Shown here: positions 18,016-27,163 of the stretch, one piece after another
Layout: each line of letters begins with the position of its first letter
How positions within the stretch are numbered: position 1 is the first letter of the stretch
Source: GCA-2737725 sp033763995
Lineage (GTDB): Bacteria; Pseudomonadota; Alphaproteobacteria; Rhodospirillales; Rhodospirillaceae
Direction: 5' to 3'
Length of the DNA stretch: 64,000 nt
NCBI GenBank assembly: GCA_033763995.1
Contig: JANRJL010000110.1
Coordinates: 4,087-68,086, forward strand
Position numbers and translations under genes: made by a program
The notes under the pieces: generated by a model
Told to the model about the DNA's origin: nothing
The model's input: only the letters and a program-made list of their open reading frames with translations
The model's database searches: none

Positions 18016-18987
18016 ATGGCAAAAAATCCCTACGACGTATTGGGCGTGAAACGCGACGCGGACGACGCGGCGATTCAAAAGGCCTATCGCAACCTGGCCA
18101 AGGTGCATCACCCCGACATGAACCCCGGCAACAAGAAGGCCGAGGACCGCTTCAAGGACATCAACGCCGCCTACGACATCCTGGGCGACGCGGCCAAGCG
18201 CAAGCGCTTCGACCGCGGCGAGATCGACGCCAGCGGCCAGGAGATCCGCACCAACCCCTTCGCCCGCGGCGGCTTCCGGCAAAATGCGGGCGGGGGAATG
18301 GGCGCGGGCGGACCCGGGGGCGGTTTCGCCTTCGACGACCTGGGCGACATCTTCGAGTCCATGTTCGGCAAGGGCAAGGGTGCCGGCCCAGGTGGGGGAA
18401 TGGGAGGCGGCGGACCCTTTCGCGGCGGGCCTGGCGGGGGTTTCGCCACGCGCGGCGAGGACGAAAATTTTCGCCTGGACATCGGCTTCATCGACGCCGT
18501 CACCGGCGCCAAGCGGCGGGTGAGCCTGCCCAGCGGCAAATCCCTCGACGTGACCATCCCCGCCGGCATCGCCGACGGCCAGACCATCCGGCTGCGCGGC
18601 CAGGGCGTGCCGGGCGTGGGCGGCGGCCCGCCCGGCGACGTGCTGATCGAGGTCAAGGTGGCCGAGCATCCGCACTTCAAGCGCCAGGGCCGCGACATCA
18701 CGCTGGAACTGCCCGTCTCGCTCGGCGAGGCGGTGCTGGGCGCCAAGGTGGAGGTGCCGACCATCTCGGGCTCGGTGACGCTGACCATTCCCAAGGGCTC
18801 CAACAGCGGCAGCATGCTGCGCCTGCGCGGCAAGGGCCTGCCCGCCACCAAGACCGAGCCCGCCGGCGACCAGTACGTCACGCTCAAGGTCGTGCTGCCC
18901 AAGGAGCCCGACGAGGAATTGGAGACGCTTGTCCGCGCCTGGAGCGCCAAGCGGCCCTACAACCCGCGCTCGGGGTTTGGCGGCTAA
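18016..18987 (+). CDS. DnaJ-type co-chaperone without zinc finger (CbpA-like)
   Basis: 323 residues from ATG 18016; a TTG six bases earlier is in frame but unlikely. J domain at residues 4-68 with HPD at 32-34, so it can stimulate an Hsp70 ATPase. A long Gly/Phe/Met linker follows (GGGMGAGGPGGGFAFDDL), then the two C-terminal substrate-binding barrels (DLTVTIPAGIADG-type strand, VLIEVKVAEHPHFKRQG). The four CxxCxGxG repeats of DnaJ itself are absent, so it is class B/CbpA type. Cytoplasmic. No dnaK or grpE nearby. Confidence 0.9.
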   Translation: MAKNPYDVLGVKRDADDAAIQKAYRNLAKVHHPDMNPGNKKAEDRFKDINAAYDILGDAAKRKRFDRGEIDASGQEIRTNPFARGGFRQNAGGGMGAGGPGGGFAFDDLGDIFESMFGKGKGAGPGGGMGGGGPFRGGPGGGFATRGEDENFRLDIGFIDAVTGAKRRVSLPSGKSLDVTIPAGIADGQTIRLRGQGVPGVGGGPPGDVLIEVKVAEHPHFKRQGRDITLELPVSLGEAVLGAKVEVPTISGSVTLTIPKGSNSGSMLRLRGKGLPATKTEPAGDQYVTLKVVLPKEPDEELETLVRAWSAKRPYNPRSGFGG

Positions 18988-19216
18988 GCCGGAGCAAGGA
19001 TTGCCATGGCGTGCAACCGTCGTGTTGTTTCGCGCGTTATTCATTGCTGCCTTATTTTTTCTCGGTTTTCGTGCGCTCCTGAATGCCCGCATCGATTGAA
19101 CGCGAGGGCGTTTTCTTCTATTTTTGATGCCGTGAATTAGGCCCTCGCCCGTTTGGGTGTTAGTCTGCGCACGCACGGCCCCGGGCCCGCCGCATGATCG
19201 TGATTGGAGCACGCCG

Positions 19217-22200
19217 ATGAACGTTTCCGCCGCCGTCCAGCGCATGGTCCGCGCCGTTTGGGGCGAGGCCCGCCGCGACGAGGGTGTGGTGGCCTTGGTG
19301 ATCGCCATTGCCTTGATCGCGCTGGCGGGCGCGACCATCGCCACGCTTGGCTCGCAAAATGCAGCCAGCAAACTGGCGCGCCAGACCAGTTCAGGCGTCA
19401 ACACCAAGATCGTGCGCACCAGCATCCAGGCCTATTTGCTGTCCAATACCGGCGCCGCGCGGGAGGTGCCCTGCCCCGACGCCGACTTGAACGGCTCGGC
19501 GGACGAGGACGGCGGCGGCAACTGCACCACGCGCAGCGGCGTGCTGCCGTGGTCCACGCTCGGCATCAGCCAGGACGACGCCATCGACGGGTACGGCAAC
19601 TACTACACCTACGTCGTCACCGACGCCTCGGTGGGCACCCCGGCGCAGCGCACGCGCACGGTCTGCAACGCGGTGCAAAACTCCTACGACACCAGCCAAA
19701 GCGAATACACCGGCACGCTGATCACGCCCACCGACACCGAGAGCCTGCTGACGTCGCAAACCGCCGGCCAGGGCTCGACGTTTCATTACGCGCTCATCAG
19801 CCACGGCGCCAACGGCCTGGGCGCAATCAATCGCAGCGGGCAACAGCGCAGTGCGCCGACATCGACGCAAGAGCGCCAAAACTGCCCCAGCAACACCGGC
19901 ACCACCTGCACCGATAGCGGCACCGTCGGCACGATTTATTCCGGGCCAATATCCAGCACGACCTCGACCTACTTCGACGACACCGTTTACGTCAGCACCA
20001 CGTCGCAATTCGAGGCCATGTGCGCCCAACTGACCCCGGCGGGCAAGGTCAATGCTTTCGTGAACGAGAGCTTCGACGGCACGGCGACGGGCTCGGTCCC
20101 CACGTCGATCTCGGGCGACGCCAGTTCCGGCGCATCCACCGCCAACGTCCAGGTCGCCAGCGGCTCGACCACCGACAAAGTGCTGCGCTTCACCGGCGTC
20201 GGCGCCAACGCCGCCGCCATCCGCACCACGTCTGAATTCAATCCGGCCGAGCGTCCGCTCTATTTTTCGTTTGAATGGCGGCCGACCACCCTGGGGCAGA
20301 ACAATCAGGCGGGCATCTCCATCGCCACGCGCGCCACCACGGCCAATCGCGGCAGCGGCAACAACGAGGACATTTTCACGTCCGACGGCCTGACCATCCG
20401 CTACTACGAGGACACCAACGACAACGCCAACGGCGCCACGGCCAACAGCATTTACATTTGCGACAGCAATACCTCGGCCTGCGACAGCGGCTCCAATCTC
20501 GGCGTCAGCGCGGCCACGTTCACGATCACCAACAACCAAACCTACACCGTGGAGGCCTACGACGACGGCAACTTGGTGTGGGCGCGCATCACTCAGGTCG
20601 GCACGCCCGCCAACACCGCCTTCGTCAACCTGACGACCGTTCCCATCGTCTTCGCGCAGCGCGACTTCGCCGAGGACAATTTCGCCCTGATCGTCAATCA
20701 CGAAAATTCCGTTTCGGAACTCGACGACCTGCTGATCGGCCGCGCCTCCATGGGCGTGGCCTTCGACGGCAGCAACGACGTCATCACCGCCGGAGATAAT
20801 TTCGACACCACCACCGGCAACGTCACGCTGGAAGCTTGGGTGCGCCCCGATACCTTGCCGACGGCCAGTTCGACGCGGGCGGCGGTCATCTCGAAATGGC
20901 AGATCGGCGCGGCCAACTCGGCGCAGGCCTACCGCGTGTATTTCACGTTGTCGGGTTTGCAGTTCTCGGTCGCCGGTCTCGATTCCGCCACCAGCACGAC
21001 GGCGACGGAACAACCCTTCGCCTTCGACTACGTGCCGACCCTGGATAAATGGACTCACATCGCCGTCAATTACGAAGCCAGCAGCAAGATCGCGCGCCTT
21101 TACATTAACGGCGAGTTATCGAAAAGCATCATCGGCACCTTGCTCGACACTGCCGGAGTCGCCTCGGGCGCCACGGCCTCGTTCACGGTGGGGGCGGGCA
21201 CGGGCACGTCGACGGACAACTTCGACGGCGACATCGCCGACGTGCGCGTCTGGAACACGGTGCGCAGCGCCAGCCAGATCCTCGCCAACTACAAGGCACG
21301 ATTGCAGTTGACGTCGGGATTGACGGGGCTGATCGTCAACTGGCCGCTCGACCGCGACGCTTCGGCCACGTTTACCTCCACCACCGCCACCGCCACCGCG
21401 GCGGGCACCACGGCGGTCAACGGCACGCTCACCAACGGCGCGGCCTACATCGCGGTTTTCCAGAACCACCTGCCGCCGTTCTCGACCTCGTTCTGCACCA
21501 CCGGCAGCGGCGGCACGGTGGTCGGCGCGTATCAATGCGACTACCGCACCACGACCCAAAGCGGCACGCTGTCGATCCCGAACAACCTCGGCGGCGTTCA
21601 CGTCAAGGCCTGGGGCGCCGGCGGCGGCGGCTACGATTTCACGACGTATGAATCCAACGGCGGCGGCGGCGGCTACGCGGCGGCGCGCCTGACGGCGCTC
21701 AATACCACCACGCTCATCACGGGGCTCACGGTGAACGTCGTGGTCGGCGGCGGCGGCACCGCCAGCGGCGACGACAACAACGGCTCCGGCGGCGGCGCGG
21801 CGTCGGGCCTGTGGCAGGACACCGTCACCGACCGCGCCGGCGTCATCGCCGGCGGCGGCGGCGGCGCGTCCTTCGGCGATGACAACCTCGGCGGCGGCCT
21901 CAACTGCAACAACGCGGGCGATTGCGGCCCCGGCGGCGGCGGCGGCGGGCCGGGCAACATCGATTCGAGCTACCAGGCGGCGCGGGCCGCCGACGACGGC
22001 GACAACGAATGCAGCGGGCGCGCGGGCCATAATACGTCGTTCACCGGTTCGCCCGACGGCACCGGCACCGACTGCGCCGGCGGCGGCACCGATCCGACCA
22101 CCACCGACGGTGCCGGCGGCGCGGGCGCGGCGGGCGGCACGGCGGCCATCGGTGCCGCGGGCGCCGATGGTGGTGCGGGCTTCAACGGCTCCACGACCGA

Positions 22201-22567
22201 GATCGGCGCGGGCGGCGCCGGCGGCGGCGTGCGCGAGAGCACGGTGAGTTTCGGCGGCGGCGAGGCGGGCGGTTACGACGTCGACCCCGCGGGCGGCACC
22301 ATCACCGGCTCGACCGACGGCAACGCCACCGGCTTCGGCGGCGGCGGCGGTGCGGGCTTCGCGGACGACTCCACGACCAATACCGGATTCTTCGGCGCGG
22401 TTGGCACGGTGCCAACGCCGGGCGGCACCGACAACCCCGACTACGCCCCGTCCTACTGTTCCGGCGGCACCAACTGCGTCATCAACGCCGGCAGCGGCGG
22501 GCAGCCCAATCCCACCGGCCAGCAGATCATCAATGGCCGCCAGGGCCTGGTGGTCATCAAGTGGTAA
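19217..22567 (+). CDS. Large secreted/surface protein: pilin-like N-terminus, LamG domain, glycine-rich tail
   Basis: 1116 residues from ATG 19217 (GGAG at 19205). Near the N-terminus, RRDEGVVALVIAIALIALAG is a single hydrophobic stem after a charged DEG, like a type IV pilin or pseudopilin start. Residues about 60-510 are Thr/Ser/Asn-rich with paired cysteines. Residues about 512-695 form a LamG/concanavalin-like domain (VAFDGSNDVITAG, VTLEAWVRPDTLP, KWTHIAVNYEA, DVRVWNTVRSASQI). From about 795 the sequence is extremely Gly-rich (AWGAGGGGY) with scattered CxxxxxC pairs, and ends GRQGLVVIKW. Probably binds glycans or surfaces outside the cell. No secretion genes are adjacent. Confidence 0.7.
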   Translation: MNVSAAVQRMVRAVWGEARRDEGVVALVIAIALIALAGATIATLGSQNAASKLARQTSSGVNTKIVRTSIQAYLLSNTGAAREVPCPDADLNGSADEDGGGNCTTRSGVLPWSTLGISQDDAIDGYGNYYTYVVTDASVGTPAQRTRTVCNAVQNSYDTSQSEYTGTLITPTDTESLLTSQTAGQGSTFHYALISHGANGLGAINRSGQQRSAPTSTQERQNCPSNTGTTCTDSGTVGTIYSGPISSTTSTYFDDTVYVSTTSQFEAMCAQLTPAGKVNAFVNESFDGTATGSVPTSISGDASSGASTANVQVASGSTTDKVLRFTGVGANAAAIRTTSEFNPAERPLYFSFEWRPTTLGQNNQAGISIATRATTANRGSGNNEDIFTSDGLTIRYYEDTNDNANGATANSIYICDSNTSACDSGSNLGVSAATFTITNNQTYTVEAYDDGNLVWARITQVGTPANTAFVNLTTVPIVFAQRDFAEDNFALIVNHENSVSELDDLLIGRASMGVAFDGSNDVITAGDNFDTTTGNVTLEAWVRPDTLPTASSTRAAVISKWQIGAANSAQAYRVYFTLSGLQFSVAGLDSATSTTATEQPFAFDYVPTLDKWTHIAVNYEASSKIARLYINGELSKSIIGTLLDTAGVASGATASFTVGAGTGTSTDNFDGDIADVRVWNTVRSASQILANYKARLQLTSGLTGLIVNWPLDRDASATFTSTTATATAAGTTAVNGTLTNGAAYIAVFQNHLPPFSTSFCTTGSGGTVVGAYQCDYRTTTQSGTLSIPNNLGGVHVKAWGAGGGGYDFTTYESNGGGGGYAAARLTALNTTTLITGLTVNVVVGGGGTASGDDNNGSGGGAASGLWQDTVTDRAGVIAGGGGGASFGDDNLGGGLNCNNAGDCGPGGGGGGPGNIDSSYQAARAADDGDNECSGRAGHNTSFTGSPDGTGTDCAGGGTDPTTTDGAGGAGAAGGTAAIGAAGADGGAGFNGSTTEIGAGGAGGGVRESTVSFGGGEAGGYDVDPAGGTITGSTDGNATGFGGGGGAGFADDSTTNTGFFGAVGTVPTPGGTDNPDYAPSYCSGGTNCVINAGSGGQPNPTGQQIINGRQGLVVIKW

Positions 22568-22760
22568 GCGCCCGCCCGTGAATTCCGTGAATAACCCGCC
22601 GCTTTGACTTGGCGGCCTCGCTCATCCGCGCTTAAATCGTCGGCGACGGCGTTGAACAGCCGCGCGCACTCCGCGCGTCGCCCCCAGCGCCGTCCTTGGA
22701 ACCATCGACGAGGCCCCGCGCTCATGAACTCCCGGCGCGCCAGCGGCGCCACATTAAAAT
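22568..22760. other. Gene-free stretch after the surface protein
   Basis: No open frame with credible coding properties is seen on either strand, and no RNA gene is recognised. It is the left part of a 413-base gap that also holds the hairpins and operator-like sites listed separately up to 22980. Confidence 0.5.
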
Positions 22761-22785
22761 CCCTGATCTCGAATCAGGGTCTTTC
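22761..22785 (+). terminator. Weak intrinsic terminator candidate
   Basis: CCCTGAT (22761-22767) and ATCAGGG (22773-22779) form a 7-base stem with a 5-base loop, followed by TCTTTC. The stem is short and the T-run broken, so termination is only possible. It is 194 bases after the surface-protein stop. Confidence 0.4.
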
Positions 22786-22820
22786 GGGAATTGCGTGTTT
22801 TCAACGCCTTAGGCGGCCTG

Positions 22821-22868
22821 CGCCCTGTTCTTTTCGCGCCGGTCCTGCCGAAACAGGCAGAACAGGCG
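22821..22868 (+). repeat. Two-tier hairpin, copy A of a dispersed element
   Basis: Outer arms CGCCCTGTTC (22821-22830) and GAACAGGCG (22860-22868) pair with one bulged C. An inner CCTG/CAGG pair sits at 22844-22847 and 22854-22857. The reverse complement of 53422-53484 has the same arrangement and shares CCTGTTCTTTTC, the inner CCTG...CAGG and GAACAGGC. The right arm touches the first operator-like palindrome. Confidence 0.6.
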
Positions 22869-22884
22869 AATTGTATACAATTCG
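22867..22884. promoter_or_regulatory. Perfect 18-base operator-like palindrome
   Basis: CGAATTGTATACAATTCG is a perfect dyad centred on GTATAC, 97 bases before the amine oxidase start. GT-n-AC half-sites of this kind are typical of GntR-superfamily repressors; the link to that family is inference. No gntR-type gene lies in the window. Confidence 0.6.
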
Positions 22885-22941
22885 GCCGGTTATCCCCGCG
22901 CGCATTGCGCGAAACGGCGGATTTCGGGCGCGCCGTTTTCC

Positions 22942-22957
22942 AAATTGTATACAGTTT
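22942..22957. promoter_or_regulatory. Second operator-like palindrome, one mismatch
   Basis: AAATTGTATACAGTTT repeats the ATTGTATACA core of 22867-22884, with one mismatch between its arms. The two centres are 74 bases apart, close to seven DNA turns, so bound proteins would lie on the same face. It ends 23 bases before the amine oxidase ATG, where binding would block transcription. Confidence 0.55.
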
Positions 22958-22980
22958 CGCGCCCCCGCGGCGGTGATGCC

Positions 22981-24426
22981 ATGTCGCGCTTAGCCCGCCT
23001 TTCTCGCCGCTCGATTCTCGCGTCGACAGCGGCCGCCGCGACCCTGGCCGCGACTCGCGCCACACGCGCTCAATCGGGTGCGGCCATCGACGCCGGCGAC
23101 GTCATCGTCGTCGGCGCTGGCCTTTCGGGCCTCTACGCCGCCATGTTGCTGGAGGAAGCGGGGCTCACGGTGACGCTGCTGGAGGGCCGCGACCGCGTCG
23201 GCGGGCGGGTCTATACGCTGCACGACATTCCCGGCGCGCCGGAAGCCGGCGGCGAGGTGCTGGGCGCCTACTACGCGCGCTGCGTCGACGTGGCCCAGCG
23301 CTTGGGCCTCACGCTCAAAAATCCGCGCCCGCGCAGCCAGGCCGCCGACGGCGATCTCATGATGAATATCCGCGGCCGGAACATTCCGCTGAAGGAGTGG
23401 GAGAACCACCCCCTCAATCCCCACCCCGACGACTTGAAAAAATACACGCCCTGGCAAATTTTCTTCAACGTGCTGCCCAAGGACAACCCGCTGACGAATT
23501 TGGACGACTGGTGGGACCCCAAGTTCCGCGTCCACGACATCCGCTTCGCCGATTACCTGGCCTCGAAGGGTTTCAACGACGAGAGCATTCGGCTGCAAGA
23601 GGCCAACTCGGCCTACGGCAACACGATGTACGACGTCTCGACGCTGCACATCTTTCATTACTACGTCTGGGCGTCGCTGCAGGCCTCGGGCGGTCCGCGC
23701 GGACAGATCGTCGGCGGCAACGGCAAGCTGCCCGAGGGCATGGCCGCGACGCTGAAAACCGAGATTCGGTTCAATGCGCGCGTCATCGGCATGAGAACCG
23801 ACGACACGGGTGCCGAGGTGGAAACCGCCGACGGCAAACGCTTTCGGGCGAAGCACGCGGTCTGCACGCTGCCCTTCACGCTCGCGCGCCACATCAAGTT
23901 CGACCCGCCGCTGGCGGGCGTGCAGCGCGAGGCGGTGGAACTGACGCCCTACTACAAGACCTTCCAGATTCACTACGGCATCGAACAGCCCTTCTGGGAG
24001 AAAGATGGCCTGCCCCCCAGCATGTGGACCGACAGCCCCTTCGACCGCTTGAACCTGCTCTATGACCAGAACGGTTCGCCCGCGTGTTACCTGGCCTACG
24101 TCAACGGGCTGGAAGCGGGCGCCTTGGACCGCATGAGCCTGGAAGACGCCGACGCGACCGTGCGCCGCGAGATCGAGCGTCTGCGCCCCGCCGCCAAGGG
24201 CGCGCTGAAAGCCATTCGCGTGCATTCCAACCAGAACGACCCCTTCATCGGCGGTTCCTACGCCTATTGGCACCCGGGCCAGCCCAGCCGCTTTCCCGGC
24301 GAGATCGCCAAGCCCCATGGGCGCATCCATTTCGCCGGCGAGCACACCGCGCTCACCAACCGCGGCATGGAGGGCGCGATGGAATCGGGCGAACGCGCCG
24401 CCCTCGACATCCTGGGGAGTCTCTAA
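22981..24426 (+). CDS. Tat-exported flavin monoamine oxidase family protein
   Basis: 481 residues from ATG 22981. N-terminal SRRSILASTAAAATLAAT is a twin-arginine signal, cleaved near TRAQ. FAD domain: VVGAGLSGLYAAMLLEEAG, then LLEGRDRVGGRVYTL, and a C-terminal IHFAGEHTALTNRGMEGAM, all standard for the amine oxidase/LAAO family. It should fold with FAD in the cytosol and act in the periplasm, oxidising an amine or a related CH-NH or CH-OH group; substrate unknown. It heads an apparent operon with two DUF1838-like genes and has two operator-like palindromes upstream. The next gene begins 23 bases after its stop. Confidence 0.85.
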   Translation: MSRLARLSRRSILASTAAAATLAATRATRAQSGAAIDAGDVIVVGAGLSGLYAAMLLEEAGLTVTLLEGRDRVGGRVYTLHDIPGAPEAGGEVLGAYYARCVDVAQRLGLTLKNPRPRSQAADGDLMMNIRGRNIPLKEWENHPLNPHPDDLKKYTPWQIFFNVLPKDNPLTNLDDWWDPKFRVHDIRFADYLASKGFNDESIRLQEANSAYGNTMYDVSTLHIFHYYVWASLQASGGPRGQIVGGNGKLPEGMAATLKTEIRFNARVIGMRTDDTGAEVETADGKRFRAKHAVCTLPFTLARHIKFDPPLAGVQREAVELTPYYKTFQIHYGIEQPFWEKDGLPPSMWTDSPFDRLNLLYDQNGSPACYLAYVNGLEAGALDRMSLEDADATVRREIERLRPAAKGALKAIRVHSNQNDPFIGGSYAYWHPGQPSRFPGEIAKPHGRIHFAGEHTALTNRGMEGAMESGERAALDILGSL

Positions 24427-24449
24427 TGATCTTAGAAAAGGAGTATCCA

Positions 24450-25265
24450 ATGCGCGGCTTAATCGCGGGCCTCGTGGCCCTGGCCATGTTGCCCGCCACC
24501 GCCACGGCCGGGGGCTTCACGCCCGAGCTGTTCGACGCCTGGGTGAAGATGCGCACCGGCGGCGACGGCAAGCCGGTCTATTGGTACGCCGAGGGCCATG
24601 TGATGAACAACGTCACGGGCGCGGTGGTCTCCAAGATGACCGGCGTGGACACCTCCACCGTGTTCAAGGACCCGGCCGATCCGGCCAAGTGGGTGCAATT
24701 GTCGCGCAAGATTTTCCTCTCGCTCGATCCCGCCACCGGCGAGCTGATGATCGACAAGGCCACGGGCAACCCGCGCCGGCCCATCGCCTATCCCTATCAG
24801 GTCAAGACCTACAAGCTCGAAGGCGACGAGATTGTTTACACCGTCGAAAGCCATGACACCGGCCTGGTGTTCCAGGAGCCGCCCAAGAAGAACTACACCG
24901 CGCGCAAGATCGGCACCGTCACGCACTATAACTACGCCATGTTCATCGACCGCGTCCGCCAGGACGGCACGCGCAGCCAGCGCTTCGAGGTCAACGACTT
25001 CCTGGTGCGTGCCGATGCGGGGCTCCCCGATGCCAAACTAAGCGAACAGGAGCGCTTTCAATACACCTGGGTCGGCACTGGCCCGGGCCCCATCGTCTCC
25101 AGCGCCGTGTCGTGGCGCTACTCATCCTTCGACGCCATGCCGAGCCAAATCTTGAAGGACTACATCCGCGCCAAGGCGCCCTTGTGGCTGGGCCCGCCCA
25201 AGGACATGGCCGAGATCGCGAGCCTCAAGGCCCAAGTGCCCTATCAACTGAGCCAGGCCAAATGA
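24450..25265 (+). CDS. Secreted DUF1838-like protein (paralog 1)
   Basis: 271 residues from ATG 24450, with AAAAGGAG at 24436-24443; a TAATG start at 24426 is in frame but lacks a site. Signal peptide MRGLIAGLVALAMLPATATA. No cofactor motif is visible. It is clearly related to the next gene (KPVYWYAEGHV against GPAYWYSEGLV; ATGNPRRPIAYPYQV against ATGKPRRPSIFAYQV; YSSFDAMP against YPTFDAMP; a shared PPK-MAEI end). The same general layout (YW-EG, LD-ATGE, VESHDT) recalls the DUF1838 proteins at 31539 and 52357. Assignment to DUF1838 is tentative. Function unknown; probably works with the amine oxidase. Confidence 0.65.
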   Translation: MRGLIAGLVALAMLPATATAGGFTPELFDAWVKMRTGGDGKPVYWYAEGHVMNNVTGAVVSKMTGVDTSTVFKDPADPAKWVQLSRKIFLSLDPATGELMIDKATGNPRRPIAYPYQVKTYKLEGDEIVYTVESHDTGLVFQEPPKKNYTARKIGTVTHYNYAMFIDRVRQDGTRSQRFEVNDFLVRADAGLPDAKLSEQERFQYTWVGTGPGPIVSSAVSWRYSSFDAMPSQILKDYIRAKAPLWLGPPKDMAEIASLKAQVPYQLSQAK

Positions 25266-25275
25266 GGGACCGCCG

Positions 25276-26118
25276 ATGACCATCACCCGCCGCGACGGAT
25301 TGATCCTCGCCAGCACGGCCGCGCTGACGGCCAAGGAAACCATGAGCGCCGCTGCGGCCTCGGAGACGCCCATGACAACGCCCACGGTCAAAAGCGTGAC
25401 CCCCGCCCTGTTCGATGCCTGGATCCGCATGCGCGGCGGCGAGGACGGTCCGGCTTATTGGTACTCCGAGGGTCTGGTGCGCTCCATGCTCGACGGCAGC
25501 GTCGACAGCCGCATGTTGGGCGTGGAGACGTGGATCACGCCCAAGGAATTGCGCACGCCCACCAGCGCGGTGTCGATCTCGCGCAAGGTCTATTTTTTCA
25601 TGGCGCGCGACCAAGACGCGATGATGCTGGACCAGGCCACCGGCAAGCCGCGCCGGCCCAGCATCTTCGCCTATCAGGTGCGCACCTTCACCCTTATCGA
25701 CGGCAAGATCGACTACAAGGTCGAAAGCCACGACACGCGCGGCACGCGCATGGGTGGCGACGGCAGCGTCTACACCGTCAATGCCATGGGCGATTACGTG
25801 CACGTCAACTACGCGGTGTTCCCCAAGCGCCCGGGCACCACGGGCGGCAGCGGTGAAGTCTATGATTACTTCGACCACGGCCCGCGCATCGCCGAGATGC
25901 CGCAACGCTACCAGGGCACCTGGACCGGCGGCAGCACCAGCGGGCAGTTATCGAACATGGCGCACTGGCGTTACCCGACCTTCGACGCGATGCCGAACGA
26001 ATGGCTCAAGGCGCGCATCCGCAAGGACGGGCCCATGTGGATGGAGCCGCCCAAGACCATGGCCGAGATCGAGAAGCTGCGCCCGACTTCGGTCACCACG
26101 GCGTTGATCCCCGCATGA
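25276..26118 (+). CDS. Secreted DUF1838-like protein (paralog 2)
   Basis: 280 residues from ATG 25276, ten bases after the previous stop. N-terminus TITRRDGLILASTAALTAK has a twin-arginine-like signal, whereas the paralog beside it has a Sec-type signal. The mature part repeats the paralog's conserved blocks (YWYSEG, VSISRKVYFFM, DYKVESHDTRG, AHWRYPTFDAMPNEWL, PPKTMAEIEKL). No enzyme signature is recognised. Third gene of the amine oxidase operon; the gene beyond it converges from the other strand. Confidence 0.65.
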   Translation: MTITRRDGLILASTAALTAKETMSAAAASETPMTTPTVKSVTPALFDAWIRMRGGEDGPAYWYSEGLVRSMLDGSVDSRMLGVETWITPKELRTPTSAVSISRKVYFFMARDQDAMMLDQATGKPRRPSIFAYQVRTFTLIDGKIDYKVESHDTRGTRMGGDGSVYTVNAMGDYVHVNYAVFPKRPGTTGGSGEVYDYFDHGPRIAEMPQRYQGTWTGGSTSGQLSNMAHWRYPTFDAMPNEWLKARIRKDGPMWMEPPKTMAEIEKLRPTSVTTALIPA

Positions 26119-26132
26119 CCCGGGCGATGGGC

Positions 26133-27044
26133 TCACAGGGCCGGCACGGCCTTGGAAAACAGCCCATCGATGAACCGCGCGCTGTCGGCCAGCGTCGGCG
26201 CCCGGCCCCGAAAGGGCGCGGCCAGGGCCAGGATGATGCCCACATGCGCCACGTCAGGATAGACGATATGCGTGACCGGCGCGCCCACCGCCGTCAGCGC
26301 GGCGGCCATGTCGACCGAGTTATAGGGCCCGACGGTGGTGTCCTCGTCGCCGTGGAGCAGCAACATGGGCGGGGCGTCGGCGCGAGCGTAACGCACCGGG
26401 CGGACGATGCTGGGCTCGCGCAGGTGGCCGAACACGGCGCGGGTCACGCGCCACTCCAGCGGATCGAACGAGTATGGCCCGGCCAGGCCGACGAAGCCCT
26501 TGATGGTCGAGGGCGGCAATTTGGCGTCGCTCAAGAATTGTCCATCGAGGCTCAGCAATGCGGCGATGTGCGCCCCGGCCGAATGGCCCATGACGACGAT
26601 GCGATCCGCATCGCCGCCATGGCGGGCGATGTTGTCGACCGTCCACTTCAGCGCGGCCGCGCCGTCGTCCACGAAGGCCGGGTAAACCGCCTCGGGATGG
26701 ACGCGGTAGTCGGGCAGCACCGCCACATATCCCCGCGAGGTCAGCGCCTCGCCCACGAAACGGTAGGTCTCGCGGCTGCCGCCGCGCCACGAGCCGCCGT
26801 AGAAAAACACCACCACCGTGCGCCCGCCTTTGGGTCCAGTGGTCGTGGGTGCGGCGCCTCTGGGCTCGTAGACATCCAAGGCCTGGCGGGGGTCCGCGCC
26901 GTAACTCAGGCCCGCATGACGCACGTAACCGCCGTCGGGCACCATGACATTGAGGGCGTCCACCGGCGAGCACGCCGCCAGAGTCAACACCGCAAAGGCC
27001 CACATCACACCCCGTTGAACCATATGCACGATCGTCGATCTCAT
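26133..27044 (-). CDS. Alpha/beta hydrolase (esterase/BD-FAE type), putative lipoprotein
   Basis: About 303 residues; the start is uncertain, with in-frame ATGs at 27077, 27053, 27044 and 27023 and no clear ribosome site. A lipobox follows the signal (AFAVLTLAACS), so the mature protein is likely anchored by lipid. Oxyanion region VVVFFYGGSWRGG replaces HGGG, nucleophile elbow is GHSAGAH, acid is in LHGDEDTTV and His in YPDVAHVGI, a complete triad. Substrate is probably a short ester. It converges on the DUF1838-like pair, 14 bases apart. Confidence 0.78.
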   Translation of the reverse strand: MRSTIVHMVQRGVMWAFAVLTLAACSPVDALNVMVPDGGYVRHAGLSYGADPRQALDVYEPRGAAPTTTGPKGGRTVVVFFYGGSWRGGSRETYRFVGEALTSRGYVAVLPDYRVHPEAVYPAFVDDGAAALKWTVDNIARHGGDADRIVVMGHSAGAHIAALLSLDGQFLSDAKLPPSTIKGFVGLAGPYSFDPLEWRVTRAVFGHLREPSIVRPVRYARADAPPMLLLHGDEDTTVGPYNSVDMAAALTAVGAPVTHIVYPDVAHVGIILALAAPFRGRAPTLADSARFIDGLFSKAVPAL

Positions 27045-27163
27045 CTGTCCCATCTGATCACCGCTCGAATCCCGCATAGATACGCTGGACCCTGCCCGAC
27101 GGATGCACCTGGCGGTTCACATTTACGTGCCGCCTCAATGCCAGCAGCACAAGAGGTATCTTC

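Noticed and set aside
21600..22400. GGC-rich repeats considered as a tandem-repeat or non-coding element
   Set aside because: They are in frame and code for the Gly-rich tail of the surface protein.
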